From positions 1-64,000 of the forward strand of contig DJHM01000055.1 of assembly GCA_002433075.1 (NCBI GenBank): a stretch of 64,000 bases of DNA, given 5' to 3'. The notes under the pieces were generated by a model. That model had not been told where the DNA came from. It searched no databases and saw only the letters and a program-made list of their open reading frames with translations. Shown one piece after another: positions 17,320-26,322 of the stretch. Position numbers and translations under genes: made by a program. Within the stretch, counting starts at the first letter, position 1. The number at the start of each line of letters is the position of its first letter. This DNA is from Latescibacteria bacterium UBA6620 (GTDB lineage: Bacteria; Latescibacterota; UBA2968).

Positions 17320-18282
17320 GTGTCTGTGAAAATGGTCCTTCGTCCTTCCCTCGACGATCACGTGATTGAGGCCATCCTGGGCCTTGACGTCGATGTCGTC
17401 GTGCCCGAATCCGATGACGAGGCCGTTGCCGCGATCGGGGATGCCGACTGCTTTTATGGCAGGATCACGCCCGCTCTGCTTCAGGCGGGGCGAAACCTGC
17501 GCTGGATTCAGGCAACCAGCGCCGGGCTCGACAATTACTTCTTCTCCGAGTTGCGATCAAGCGACGTCGTCATGACGAACCTCCGCGGGATCTACAGCGA
17601 CGTGATCGCCGATCACGTGTTCGCGTTCGTGCTGATGTTCGCCCGCGGGATGCACGTCTACCACGCGCATCGCCTGGAGGGTCGCTGGCAGAAGGGGGCG
17701 CCAGTGATCCATCTGGGCGGCACCACGGTGGGCGTGATCGGTCTCGGGGGTATCGGTCTGGAGGTCTGCAAACGGGCTCACGCCTTCGACATGCGGGTTG
17801 TGGGGGTCGATCCGGCGCCGAAAGACGAACCCGACTACGTGGAGAAGATCTACGACCCGTCCGGGCTGGAGGACATGCTCAAGACCTCGGACTTTGTGGT
17901 CATCTGTGTGCCGCACACGGGAGAGACGGAATACATGATGGATGAACGTGCGATTTTTCAGATGAAGCGAGGTGCCGTGTTGGTCAACATCGGCAGAGGG
18001 AAGGTCGTGGATCTGTCATCGCTGGCCGATGCGCTGGAGGCGCAACATCTCCAGGGGGCCGCGCTGGATGTGTTCGAGGAAGAACCTCTGCCGGCTGATC
18101 ATCGGTTATGGTCGATGGAACAATGTCTTATCACCCCACACGTGGCCGGAACGTCACCCCAGATCCAGAGTCGTAGGGAAACTGTGATCATCGAGAATGT
18201 TCGTCGGTTCTGTTCAGGAGATCCGTTGCTGAACGTCGTGGACAAACCGAAAGGCTACGTCGTGGAGCGGAATCCCTCTTGA
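17320..18282 (+). CDS. D-2-hydroxyacid dehydrogenase (NAD)
   Basis: 320 residues from GTG 17320, 6 bases after AAAGGAGCG; earlier starts have no such site. It has the NAD loop GVIGLGGIGLEV, Asp at the end of the next strand (VVGVDPAP), the catalytic Arg in NIGRGKVVD, Glu in FEEEPLP and His in LITPHVAG. The family reduces 2-oxoacids or oxidises D-2-hydroxyacids (glyoxylate/hydroxypyruvate reductase, phosphoglycerate dehydrogenase-like). It is divergent from the ABC operon and the two may share a control region. Confidence 0.93.
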   Translation: MSVKMVLRPSLDDHVIEAILGLDVDVVVPESDDEAVAAIGDADCFYGRITPALLQAGRNLRWIQATSAGLDNYFFSELRSSDVVMTNLRGIYSDVIADHVFAFVLMFARGMHVYHAHRLEGRWQKGAPVIHLGGTTVGVIGLGGIGLEVCKRAHAFDMRVVGVDPAPKDEPDYVEKIYDPSGLEDMLKTSDFVVICVPHTGETEYMMDERAIFQMKRGAVLVNIGRGKVVDLSSLADALEAQHLQGAALDVFEEEPLPADHRLWSMEQCLITPHVAGTSPQIQSRRETVIIENVRRFCSGDPLLNVVDKPKGYVVERNPS

Positions 18283-18315
18283 GCCAGGATAGCTTCGGAG
18301 GACGCCGAATCCACC

Positions 18316-18627
18316 TCAGGATTCGGAATCGGGCAAGGACACCCGGATTTTTGCCTGGAGTTCTGTGATCTGCTGTTCGTAACCCAGCGCTTCCTCTTCG
18401 AGCTTTGTGGCGCGGTCCTCGGCTTCTTTTCGTGCGTGCTCGGACTCGCGTATCTGTTCTTCCACGCGATCGACATCCGAACGCGTCTGTTCGATCTTCG
18501 CCTTGTTTTCGCGATAGTTCTGGACAAAGGCAAGCACGATCAGCGCGAGGTAAGCGGTCGAGCCGACCATGATGCCGACGAAACCCCAGTCCACTCGGAT
18601 CCACCCATCTGGGGAAGTGGGGATCAC
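18316..18627 (-). CDS. membrane-anchored coiled-coil protein
   Basis: 103 residues from a GTG, placed just after the neighbouring stop; an ATG at 18570 is an alternative. One transmembrane segment (MVGSTAYLALIVLAFV) is followed by a charged, Glu/Lys-rich coiled coil of about 65 residues. No known domain is recognised. It probably follows the gene at 18665 on one transcript. Confidence 0.6.
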   Translation of the reverse strand: MIPTSPDGWIRVDWGFVGIMVGSTAYLALIVLAFVQNYRENKAKIEQTRSDVDRVEEQIRESEHARKEAEDRATKLEEEALGYEQQITELQAKIRVSLPDSES

Positions 18628-18664
18628 ACAGGCGAATCCCGGCTTTGATGCGGCTGGAACTACC

Positions 18665-18955
18665 CTATCTGCGACTCTCCTGCCTCCGGCGCAGGCCAAG
18701 AACGCGTTCGAACTCTGCCGAAAGACTCTCCCCTTCGCGGGAGAAAGCCAGCATCACATCGTGGGCCATGACCATCATCGTGCCCCGGACCGGGTCCGGG
18801 TATCGGCAGAAACTGTGCTTCGTATCTTCGCCTGTGATACAGCATCTTGTTTCGATCGGGTACTCTCGGTCGGAGTCGATGAAATTCCCGCCTGACGGTT
18901 CGTCCGCAACCGCTTCCTGATCGTAGTCCTTATCGAATCCCTTGTAGTCTGCCAT
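18665..18955 (-). CDS. hypothetical protein with Cys-rich segment
   Basis: 96 residues from the second of two adjacent ATGs, with GAGGA upstream. The N-terminus is acidic (DYKGFDKDYDQE). The middle contains RCCITGEDTKHSFC, three cysteines and a histidine that could bind a metal. The C-terminus is helical and basic. The family is not recognised. Confidence 0.6.
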   Translation of the reverse strand: MADYKGFDKDYDQEAVADEPSGGNFIDSDREYPIETRCCITGEDTKHSFCRYPDPVRGTMMVMAHDVMLAFSREGESLSAEFERVLGLRRRQESRR

Positions 18956-19039
18956 CATTTCCTCGGTCTGAGTGGTTCGTGTCGTTCTGAGACCTTAAAT
19001 ACTAAGAGAAACACGATTTTTGTAAAGAAGAATGCGGTT

Positions 19040-20191
19040 TTAGGCACCCTCAAGACGGGTGGGTGCCACCGGGTTCGCCTTCTGAGTCCGCGACCCCCTC
19101 AGTTCGGCCAGTCTCTCATACCGGTTTTGCACGAAGACCATCAACAATCCGATCAGGGCGAACACGATGCCGACCTGGGGAATCGAGAAGAAGGCGTCGA
19201 TTCCCCAGGCGTGTTTGAGCACAAGCGCCTCCAGACCGAGCCAGATGCTGACGAGGTAAATGACCAGCACGGCCTTTCGGTTCCCGATGCCGAGATCCGA
19301 CAATCGGTGGTGGAAGTGATCGCGACCCGTATACCGTAGCCATTGGCCGAAGGAACGCACCTTGCCGGTTCCTACCCGTACGATCGTCGTCTGTGTGGTG
19401 TCGAAGATGGGAACACCCAGGATCAGAATCGGCAAGGCCAGACCGACGAGGTTGTCGGTGCCCCAGTCCCCCAGGATGCCGATGCCAGCCAGGGTAAATC
19501 CAAGAAGATTGCTTCCTCCATCCCCAAGGAAGATTCGTGCGGGGGTGAGTCGTCTGAAGTTGAATGGAAGGAAGCCGAGGCAACTGCCCGCCAGAGCGAG
19601 AGACAGGAGCATCATGAAGCTCTGATCGGTCTGAAGCGCGACCAACCCGAAAAAGAGGGCGTTCATCCTGGCCGAGCCGCAGGCCAGTCCGTCCATCTCG
19701 TCGAGGAAATTGAGGGCGTTCGTGATGCCGGCGACCCAGATGATCGTGATGAGGATCTCGCCCAGGTCGCCCCACCACGTTTCGGGGAGGAAGGAAAGCA
19801 CCACGCCATACTTGATCAGGATGCCGACGGCCAGGAGTTGAGCGACCAACCGGATTCGAGCGGTTAATCCCCAGATGTCGTCCAGAACGCCGATCACGAA
19901 AACGAGGGTCCCACCCAACGCGACGGCTTTGAGTTCGACCGAGAAGTTGAGGATGCCCCGGCCGAGGACCATGACGAACGCATACCCGAGGAAGATGGCC
20001 CCGCCACCCATCAGAGGCGTGGGAGATTCGTGCGTTTTGCACCCCCCGGGGTCATCGATGGCCCCGATCCGGACCGCGACGGCGTGCACGACGGGGACCA
20101 GCGTGAACATCAAGGCGGTGGCCATGATCCCGACATACGCCCAGAGCAGCTCGTGGTCCTGGAACAGCGCCTTCACATCCGCTACGAGCAT
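19040..20191 (-). CDS. undecaprenyl-phosphate N-acetylglucosaminyl 1-phosphate transferase (MraY/WecA/TagO family)
   Basis: 383 residues with about ten membrane segments. Family motifs are visible: GGCKTHESPTPLMGGGAIF near the start, GVLDD, ITNALNFLDEMDGLACG (the Mg-binding Asp loop, where Glu replaces the second Asp-Gly of the usual NxxDGLDGLA), FLGDGGSNLLGF, and the cytoplasmic HFHHRLSDLG. It transfers a sugar-1-phosphate onto undecaprenyl phosphate, the first step of a surface polysaccharide. It heads the 3' part of the polysaccharide locus. Confidence 0.93.
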   Translation of the reverse strand: MLVADVKALFQDHELLWAYVGIMATALMFTLVPVVHAVAVRIGAIDDPGGCKTHESPTPLMGGGAIFLGYAFVMVLGRGILNFSVELKAVALGGTLVFVIGVLDDIWGLTARIRLVAQLLAVGILIKYGVVLSFLPETWWGDLGEILITIIWVAGITNALNFLDEMDGLACGSARMNALFFGLVALQTDQSFMMLLSLALAGSCLGFLPFNFRRLTPARIFLGDGGSNLLGFTLAGIGILGDWGTDNLVGLALPILILGVPIFDTTQTTIVRVGTGKVRSFGQWLRYTGRDHFHHRLSDLGIGNRKAVLVIYLVSIWLGLEALVLKHAWGIDAFFSIPQVGIVFALIGLLMVFVQNRYERLAELRGSRTQKANPVAPTRLEGA

Positions 20192-20227
20192 CGCAAGGAT
20201 GACGAGCGCACCGAGGCCCTGGAAGAG

Positions 20228-20587
20228 TTAGGCGCGCCGGCTCACGGGGGTGCTTGGGCGAGCGGGAGGGTGTAGGAAGCGGAGGCTTTGAAAGGGGTCA
20301 ACGGCATATGTAGATGATGTGTGGATATGGGAGCATGCGACTCGATGCTTATGTCGCCAGTTCACATCCTCGTTGATCGTGACTTCTCGAATCAGCTGGG
20401 GGAACCGATACCGAACGGGTACGCTGATCCACTGCCAGCCTTGGGAAGTCTTGATCTTGTTGCGATTTTGGAATTCGTTCTTCTTGAACTGGACCGAATC
20501 CAGCAGTACGAAAACGTCAGACTGGATCATCTTGTCGAAATAGCCGAGCCAGAGCGCATACTGGGGCTGGTGAACGCTGACGATCAA
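20228..20587 (-). pseudogene. WbqC-like protein, C-terminally truncated
   Basis: The TTG overlaps the glycosyltransferase stop (TTGA). The first 85 residues match WbqC-like proteins (VSVHQPQYALWLGYFDKM, DSVQFKKNEFQNRNKIK, WISVPVRYRFPQLIREV, VNWRHKHRVACSHIH). Normal members are about 230 residues; here the match fades near residue 95 and the frame ends at 119 with Pro/Arg-rich sequence 37 bases before the next gene. The missing half is not present in other frames, so a deletion is likely. WbqC proteins accompany O-antigen amino-sugar genes. Confidence 0.7.
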
Positions 20588-21753
20588 GACCGAGCCTTCC
20601 CGAGTCCAGCGTAGAGCGCCTCGGTATTTCTGACCGTACTTTCGATGGAAAACAGGTTCACCGCCCGCCGGCGCCCGGCATCTCCCATTCTTAAACGAAG
20701 CCCCGAGTCTCGGGCAAATGCGATCATCGCGTCAGCCATGTCGTCTCGCGCCCGTGCGGTGACCAGGGTCCCTGTGATCCCGTCATCGACGACTTCCGGT
20801 ACACCCCCGACAGAGGTGGCGACAACGGGGAGGGACTTGGCCATGGCTTCCACGAGGACGAGTCCCAGGCCTTCGTTCAACGAGGAGAGAACGAAGACGT
20901 CGCACGCGTCGAGGATGTCGTCGACGTCGTCCCTCCAGCCCAGGAATTCCACGAGCGACTGAAGACCCAGAGCGTCCCGCTGAGCCTCCAATCGAGATCT
21001 CAGCTCACCCTCACCCACGATCAGGAGCCGCACGGGTTGCTGGGGCGCCTTTTCGGTCACGAGTCGAGTGGCTTCCAGCAGATCTTCGTACCCCTTGACG
21101 GGGACAAGGCGGCCGACGGTGACGAAGACAACGGTCTCATCCGAGAAACTCAGTCGGCCTCTGGCGGCTTCACGGCGATCCGGGTGCGTATTGAAACGTT
21201 CGACGTCGATCCCGTTGTAGATGTGCGTGTACTGGCGCCTTCTTCCCACGCCTGCGTGAAGGAGCTGGTCGATCTCCTTCCGTGTTAGACACGCGATGCT
21301 GTGAGAGATGAGAGCACAAAGACGCTCGAGCGTGGCGAAGAATCTGGCGACGAAAGGGGAGAAGTAGCCGTGAAGCACGGTGCCGTGCGGGGAATGCACG
21401 ATGGTACGAACACCAGCCGCGGCTGCCGCCAACCGCCCGAGGAATCCGGCTTTGGAAGTGTGTGTGTGAACAATGTCGTATCGTCCGCGACGGATAATCC
21501 GGAACAGATGTAGCGTAGCGATCAAGTCACGGACAGGATGAAGGTCTCTCTGCATGTGGGGGACAAAATGGAACGGAACGGGGACCGATTGACCTGCCTC
21601 GAGAAGATCCAGGGAGGGATCTTGCGTACGGCCTGCGGCAAGATGGAATTCGAAACGAGATCGATCGTAACGACGCAGGATCTCCAGGAGCGCCATGGGG
21701 GCTCCCCCACGTTCCAGGCGCGTGATGATGTTCAGGACCCGTAGCTTGCGCAA
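20584..21753 (-). CDS. GT4 glycosyltransferase
   Basis: 389 residues from TTG 21753 with GAGG 5 bases upstream; a longer frame overlaps the preceding gene. The N-terminal domain holds ITRLERGGAPMALLEI (acceptor loop). The C-terminal GT-B domain holds VGRLVPVKGYEDLLEA, LLIVGEGELR, and the nucleotide-sugar site SSLNEGLGLVLVEAMAKSLPVVAT. It adds a sugar from a nucleotide donor to the lipid-linked glycan at the cytoplasmic face. It overlaps its neighbours on both sides. Confidence 0.93.
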   Translation of the reverse strand: MRKLRVLNIITRLERGGAPMALLEILRRYDRSRFEFHLAAGRTQDPSLDLLEAGQSVPVPFHFVPHMQRDLHPVRDLIATLHLFRIIRRGRYDIVHTHTSKAGFLGRLAAAAAGVRTIVHSPHGTVLHGYFSPFVARFFATLERLCALISHSIACLTRKEIDQLLHAGVGRRRQYTHIYNGIDVERFNTHPDRREAARGRLSFSDETVVFVTVGRLVPVKGYEDLLEATRLVTEKAPQQPVRLLIVGEGELRSRLEAQRDALGLQSLVEFLGWRDDVDDILDACDVFVLSSLNEGLGLVLVEAMAKSLPVVATSVGGVPEVVDDGITGTLVTARARDDMADAMIAFARDSGLRLRMGDAGRRRAVNLFSIESTVRNTEALYAGLGKARS

Positions 21754-22760
21754 GCCAACCTCGCCCGACGGTCTGCGAAAATAGGATTCGTGAGGACGCC
21801 GGATTGCTTCGGGGCGTGGACGTCTACCCGATAGACGTGAAGCCTTCCGGGAGGAAGATCCTCGTCCGTCCATTCGATTGCGACGGAGCCTGTACCCTTC
21901 ACTTCACGTACGGAGCGGCCGTTCTTGATCACGTTCACAGAAAGTGTTGATTCGGCCACTGGTCCGGAAAGCGATACCTCAACGTGGAGTGTGACCGGGG
22001 TTCCTGACTGAAGGGTCTGACCCATGTAGGCAGTCTGTTCGCCGTTGGCTGAGCGGAGTTCGTAGGCGTCGAGCGACACGTGAGGGCCGTTCGGGCCGGC
22101 TGTTGCGTAGATCCTTCCCGACTCCAGCGCCCGCAATGCGTCTTCACGGGTAAAGGACTCGAGCAGGAAAACCGTCTGACTCAGTTCGGGGGAGAAGTGA
22201 TCACCTTCGACGTCACCTTCTGCAATGGCCCAGACAGGATGGTCCCGGATTCCAGTCGCATACTGCTCGAGAACACGATCCCAGATCCCGCCCGGAGGAA
22301 TGATGAATTCCATTCCCTCATAGAAGGCACTGAACCCGGTGTAGAGCAGGCCGTTGTGATACGCCTCTGTCTGCATCCGCACCTTGAGTGGAGGCTTGGA
22401 GATGATGCGGTTGACCTCGATCTCGGGGTGCGCCCAGAACACGAGGCCCCCACGGTTCGTGACACGATCGATGAAGTCCTGGTAGGGGGCCGTGCCCTGA
22501 TCGCCGTTGCATTGGTCGTAGGTGTAGGGAAAGTTCTGGACCAGGAAGACGATAGCAAAGATCGTCAGCACTCGACCGGCCAGAGGCCCGATCCCTTCGT
22601 ATTTTCGAACCTTCACCGCGACGAAGAGGAGGGCTGACAGGCCAGGGGCTCAGCAAGGTGGCGAACCCAATGCGCCGGTTGAAGCCCTCCCCAATCGATG
22701 GGGTGTCGGCATAGCCTTCACTGTCGAGTCCGAAGGCCAACAGGTGCTTGTAGACGCCAT
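21732..22760 (-). pseudogene. PHP-like membrane protein, frameshifted and missing its N-terminus
   Basis: The intact 3' part (from about 22616) reads a membrane helix (VLTIFAIVFLVQNF), a PHP-type segment NRGGLVFWAHPEIEVN, AIAEGDVEGDHF, ESGRIYATAGPNGP, and a beta-sandwich C-terminus. Immediately upstream a different frame continues the same protein (HGVYKHLLAFGLDSEGYAD, IGEGFNRRIGFATLLS), joined by removing one C of the CCCC run at about 22643-22647. Nothing homologous is found further upstream, where the opposite-strand ligase fragment begins, so the first metal-binding motifs are absent. PHP domains are metal-dependent phosphoesterases. Confidence 0.6.
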
Positions 22761-22807
22761 GGACATTGTAGGCCTTACAATAGGACCAACACCCGGTCCC
22801 TTCCCAA

Positions 22808-23263
22808 ATGCTCGGCCCACAGACACAGAATACGTCACCCATCCTGCTTGCGACGATGGCAATTCTTGGCTTGCTCGCCGTCGTCATTGGCACGGCTGTG
22901 CCCAATTTTTCTGCAGTCCTCACCTTTGGCGCCGTAGCGGGCCTGATCGTGTTTATCGGAAGTTTCGCTTCCACCCGGTTCGCGCTCTTCATGTTGATTT
23001 TCGCGACGCTTCTGTCCCCCGAATTCGGGAGCCGAACCACTGGCGGCGGGGTTACGGTTCGATTGGACGACTTCCTCCTGCTGGTCATCGCTTTTTCACA
23101 GCTCACCAAAGCGGCCGTCAATCGGGACATCGGGATCTTTGTCTGGACCCCGCTCAATGGTCGTCTGCAACTATCCGCAACTGTCGCAGGAGCCATTCTC
23201 GCGCTCGGGACAGCCATCAAGCCGGTCGACATTCTGCTGCTGCTGGCCATCTCCACGGGGTAG
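22808..23263 (+). pseudogene. O-antigen ligase/polymerase (Wzy-like), N-terminal fragment
   Basis: The first 150 residues of a polytopic membrane protein: four hydrophobic segments, the characteristic stretch RFALFMLIFATLLSPEFG, then GGGVTVRLDDFLLLVIAFSQL and VWTPLN. Normal family members exceed 400 residues. The frame stops at 23263 within a CTG-rich stretch, where a minus-strand nucleotidyltransferase fragment also ends, so the intervening DNA seems to be lost. Lone plus-strand gene inside a minus-strand locus. Confidence 0.6.
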
Positions 23264-23562
23264 AAGTGAAAAAGATGTCATCCGCACGGACGTAGGGAAT
23301 CCCGTTCCAGGAGATTGCGCCGATGTGGAGGTCGACGGCTACTTCTGCACCTTCGATGAAGCAACTGAAGTCCCTGTGGAATGTGGATAGACTCTTCCCG
23401 AGTTCGACGAAACCCGCATTCTCGAGCACAAGCCTCACGGCCGATTGATCACTTTCCCGTATCAGGAGGTCCGGGTCCCGTTCGGAGTAGGGGGGCCTCG
23501 CGTCCAGCCCTTCGAAGTTCCTGAGGACGCAGACCCCGACCTCGTTCTGGGGGGGTAGCAGT
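23262..23562 (-). pseudogene. nucleotidyltransferase-family protein, N-terminal fragment
   Basis: Two frames give one family-like sequence: VCVLRNFEGLDARPP, then after a shift in the G/C run at 23488-23497 SERDPDLLIRES, VRLVLENAGFVE, FHRDFSCFIEGAEVAVDLHIG. This matches the DxD nucleotidyltransferase region often found in exopolysaccharide loci (RNYEGLP ... DIDLLV ... DLH). The C-terminal two thirds are missing; the match stops at about 23265, where the opposing ligase fragment also stops. Confidence 0.5.
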
Positions 23563-25293
23563 TTAGGGGCCCGTACGTAGGGTCTTCAGTTTTTCCCTCA
23601 CTCCCGCATCCTTCATTCGACGACCCAGCGCATCAGCTGCCTCCCGGCTACGTTCAGCGCCTACGATGACTCGATAGAAAGTTCCCCGGCCGTCGAGTTG
23701 GGTACGGACGACGTGACCCTCAAAGCCGCGGTTCGCCAGGGGAACCAGCGCTCTCTGGGCGCTGCGGGCTGTACGATACGAGGCTACGTGGATGCCGTAG
23801 ACGGGTGCTTCTTGAGAAACCGGGGCCTCGGTACGATGGACAAGGGGGGACTGCCCTGAGCTCGGGACCGCCTCAGGAGAGGTGGGAGTTGAAAGCTTGG
23901 GCAGGCCTGTATCCGATGCTTCTGAAGGGGGCGTGGCTGCCAGCGTTACCGTCGAGCGCGACGGCGCGGTCTGCCCGACGAGGACAGAGGGCGCACGGGG
24001 CTCGGAAGGCGGCTCGGCAGGCAGGTTCGCGAACGAACGCGTGGTGGGAGAGTCGACGCTGGCCGTGCGGCGACCGAAAAAACCCGTTTGCCAGAGGAGC
24101 CCCATTAGGATGAACAGACCCACGAGGCCCCATAGGGCAAATTTGGCCTTGTGTGTATGGATGATCTCTTTGACCGCCTCGAAGGGCAAACGCCCTCGAC
24201 GGTCGTGTCTGGGCCGGGTCAGCCCGGCATAGAAGTCGGCGACGCCAACGATTCGGGCATACTCGTGGATCTGGCCGGCCTGGACCTGGTTTGGATAGCC
24301 GGATCCGTCGAAGCGCTCGTGTTCCTGTAGGGCGATCTGGGCGAGCCATTGGAGGTTCTCGTCCAGATCGCTGAGTACGGCGTGACCGTCAAACGGGTGC
24401 TTGTGCAAACGTTCGATGTCTTCGGCGTCGAGTTGCCCTTTGGTGAAGAACTCGGGAGGAAGACGTACCATTCCGAGGTCGTGTAGGAGACCTGCGACAC
24501 CCAGATCGATCAATTGATCACGCCCGTATCGAAGGCCTTCACCGATCTTGAGGCAGTAGATACAGACGTTGACGGAATGGAGGACGACGGCAGATGCGAA
24601 GCCCTGTTCATCGTCGCTGGATTCTCGAGTGTAAATCGCGCGTCTGTAGAGTACGTCGGACGCAGCCGGAGTGTCGACTACCTGGGACACATAGCCGAAC
24701 GCTTCGTCGACAGTGAAGGGTCTCTCCTCCCGAACGGCCGTGGCAACCCCCGCGACGAATCCATAAAGCTGGTCATAAAGGGCGTTGATTTCCTCCTCGG
24801 AAGCACCGGGTGTTCCCGCGCCTGCTGAAGGTGGATCTGCGACCGGAGGCGTGGGTTCGGCCGGGAGAGCTTGGGTAGGAGGCGGAGCTTCGGGTGGGGG
24901 CTCGGCCTCCGCAACAGTTGGAGTAGGAGGCTGCTCCGGCGCGATCGTCGCCGGAGCAGCTTCCTGGGGAGCAGTCTCGCGGGGAGGAGACGGCACACTT
25001 AGACGTTCACCTGTTGCGATATAGTGAGAGATGTGATTGATCAGATCCACGACTGAAGCCATCGTGCCGACTTCAGCGTGGATCTGACTCAGGATCGGGA
25101 AGTCCCTCAGGGGGACCGGGTCCGGCTTTCCGGCCTTTGGAAGGCTCGTGAAGGTACCCTGTTCCTGCGGGGCGGATTCACCTTCGCCCGCAGGGGGCGA
25201 GGCCCCGCCTGTTTGGGCGCGTTGATGCTCTGCGAGATCCTCGCTTCGCATCGCGGTTTCTCCGGACCGCACCATGTCAGACAGTCGAGGCAT
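23563..25293 (-). CDS. HD-GYP / transmembrane / SPOR fusion protein
   Basis: 576 residues. The ATG shares one base with the ATPase stop. Residues 1-165 carry a helical segment and a long Pro/Glu/Ala-rich linker. Residues about 215-375 form an HD-GYP domain: VCIYCLKIGEGL, LLHDLGMVRLPPEFF, KHPFDGHAVL, QEHERFDGSGYP, ARIVGVADFYAGLT. The domain is cut short at EIIHTHKAKF and runs straight into a membrane helix (WGLVGLFILMGLLW), a low-complexity periplasmic linker and a C-terminal SPOR domain (GIHVASYRTARSAQ, GTFYRVIVGAER). HD-GYP domains degrade cyclic-di-GMP; SPOR binds denuded peptidoglycan. It is either a natural fusion or two genes joined by deletion. Confidence 0.85.
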   Translation of the reverse strand: MPRLSDMVRSGETAMRSEDLAEHQRAQTGGASPPAGEGESAPQEQGTFTSLPKAGKPDPVPLRDFPILSQIHAEVGTMASVVDLINHISHYIATGERLSVPSPPRETAPQEAAPATIAPEQPPTPTVAEAEPPPEAPPPTQALPAEPTPPVADPPSAGAGTPGASEEEINALYDQLYGFVAGVATAVREERPFTVDEAFGYVSQVVDTPAASDVLYRRAIYTRESSDDEQGFASAVVLHSVNVCIYCLKIGEGLRYGRDQLIDLGVAGLLHDLGMVRLPPEFFTKGQLDAEDIERLHKHPFDGHAVLSDLDENLQWLAQIALQEHERFDGSGYPNQVQAGQIHEYARIVGVADFYAGLTRPRHDRRGRLPFEAVKEIIHTHKAKFALWGLVGLFILMGLLWQTGFFGRRTASVDSPTTRSFANLPAEPPSEPRAPSVLVGQTAPSRSTVTLAATPPSEASDTGLPKLSTPTSPEAVPSSGQSPLVHRTEAPVSQEAPVYGIHVASYRTARSAQRALVPLANRGFEGHVVRTQLDGRGTFYRVIVGAERSREAADALGRRMKDAGVREKLKTLRTGP

Positions 25294-26096
25294 TAGATCT
25301 GTTTGATGGCCTGAGCGGCTTTGTTCGCGATTTCGGCGTTCACCTCTGTTGCCTTTGAGCCGAATCCGAGCAACAGCGAAATATCACAGATGTTGTTGAT
25401 CTCTCGGGGGATACCTTCGGACGCTCGATGGATGAGGGCCAGTGCATCATCGCTGAACAAGGTGTTCTTGACGCCTACTTTCTCGAGTCGGGTGAGGACG
25501 TAGGAGCGAGTTTCCTCCGCCTTCAAGGGCCCAAGATGGAATTTGGTCGAAATTCTTTGTTCGAGCTGTTTCACCGCCCCGATTTTTTCTCTGAGTTCGG
25601 GTTGCCCAATCAGAAGCAGGGTGAGGAGAAAGCGGTCGTTGAGTTGGAAGTTTAGCAACAGTCTGAGTTCTTCCAGAGTGGCCGGGTCCTCGATCGTCTG
25701 GGCTTCGTCGATGATGACGACTGTGTCTTTACCCGCGTTCAGGCTCTGCGTGACTTGGCTGTTCATTGCGTGCAAGAGGTCGAGTTTAGACTCGGAGGAG
25801 GACTCTGCACCCAACTGGTAGAGGATTTCCCTCAGGAATTCCACGGGGGACAAGCTTGGGTTTGCGACGAGACCTACCTCGTAACGATCAGGGGGCAGGT
25901 CCTGAATCAGGGTTCTACTCAGAATGGTTTTACCGCAGCCGATCTCACCCGTGAGCATTGCGGCCCCCTTCCGGCTGTTCACAGCATAGAAAAGCCTCAG
26001 CAGAGCCTCCTGGTGTTCAGCCGATGGGTAAAAGAATCGGGGGTCTGGGACATTTTCGAACGGGAGTTCGTCAAGCCCCCAGTGTTCGAGATACAC
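25293..26096 (-). CDS. ExeA-like AAA+ ATPase of polysaccharide locus
   Basis: 267 residues from GTG 26096, 8 bases after CCGGAG. The start VYLEHWGLDELPFENVPDPRFFY is typical of the family. It has Walker A TGEIGCGKTIL, Walker B VVIIDEAQT, sensor LLIGQPELRE, the arginine-bearing EQRISTKFHLGPL, and a C-terminal lid (GIPREINNICDISLL). Close relatives occur in exopolysaccharide loci linked to exosortase/PEP-CTERM systems and in type II secretion (ExeA). It is divergent from the XRE regulator and coupled to the HD-GYP/SPOR gene. Confidence 0.92.
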   Translation of the reverse strand: MYLEHWGLDELPFENVPDPRFFYPSAEHQEALLRLFYAVNSRKGAAMLTGEIGCGKTILSRTLIQDLPPDRYEVGLVANPSLSPVEFLREILYQLGAESSSESKLDLLHAMNSQVTQSLNAGKDTVVIIDEAQTIEDPATLEELRLLLNFQLNDRFLLTLLLIGQPELREKIGAVKQLEQRISTKFHLGPLKAEETRSYVLTRLEKVGVKNTLFSDDALALIHRASEGIPREINNICDISLLLGFGSKATEVNAEIANKAAQAIKQI

Positions 26097-26258
26097 CGTT
26101 TTACTCCGGGAGTTCGGTGTCGTCTTTATCGCCCTAAGATGTGTATTTACAGGACGATACAATCTTTATATCGGCCCTTTGCCGGTCGTCTTCCTCACCA
26201 ATATACGCAAGCTTGAACCTACAAGTCAAGCACAAATAGACAAAACTAAACAAAACCC

Positions 26259-26288
26259 TTGCCATTTGTGTCCATATTTGTATATTAT
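26259..26288 (+). promoter_or_regulatory. candidate promoter of XRE/KAP operon
   Basis: TTGCCA (26259-26264), 18 bases, then TATTAT (26283-26288), 34 bases before the XRE ATG. The whole 26220-26300 stretch is strikingly AT-rich against its surroundings and contains the near-repeat CATTTGTG / CATATTTG, a possible operator for the XRE protein itself. Confidence 0.55.
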
Positions 26289-26322
26289 CATGCAGAGACT
26301 CAATGATAACAGGAGTAAGTTT

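Noticed and set aside
20228..24165. Insertion sequence responsible for the broken genes
   Set aside because: No transposase frame or terminal inverted repeats are visible near the break points.
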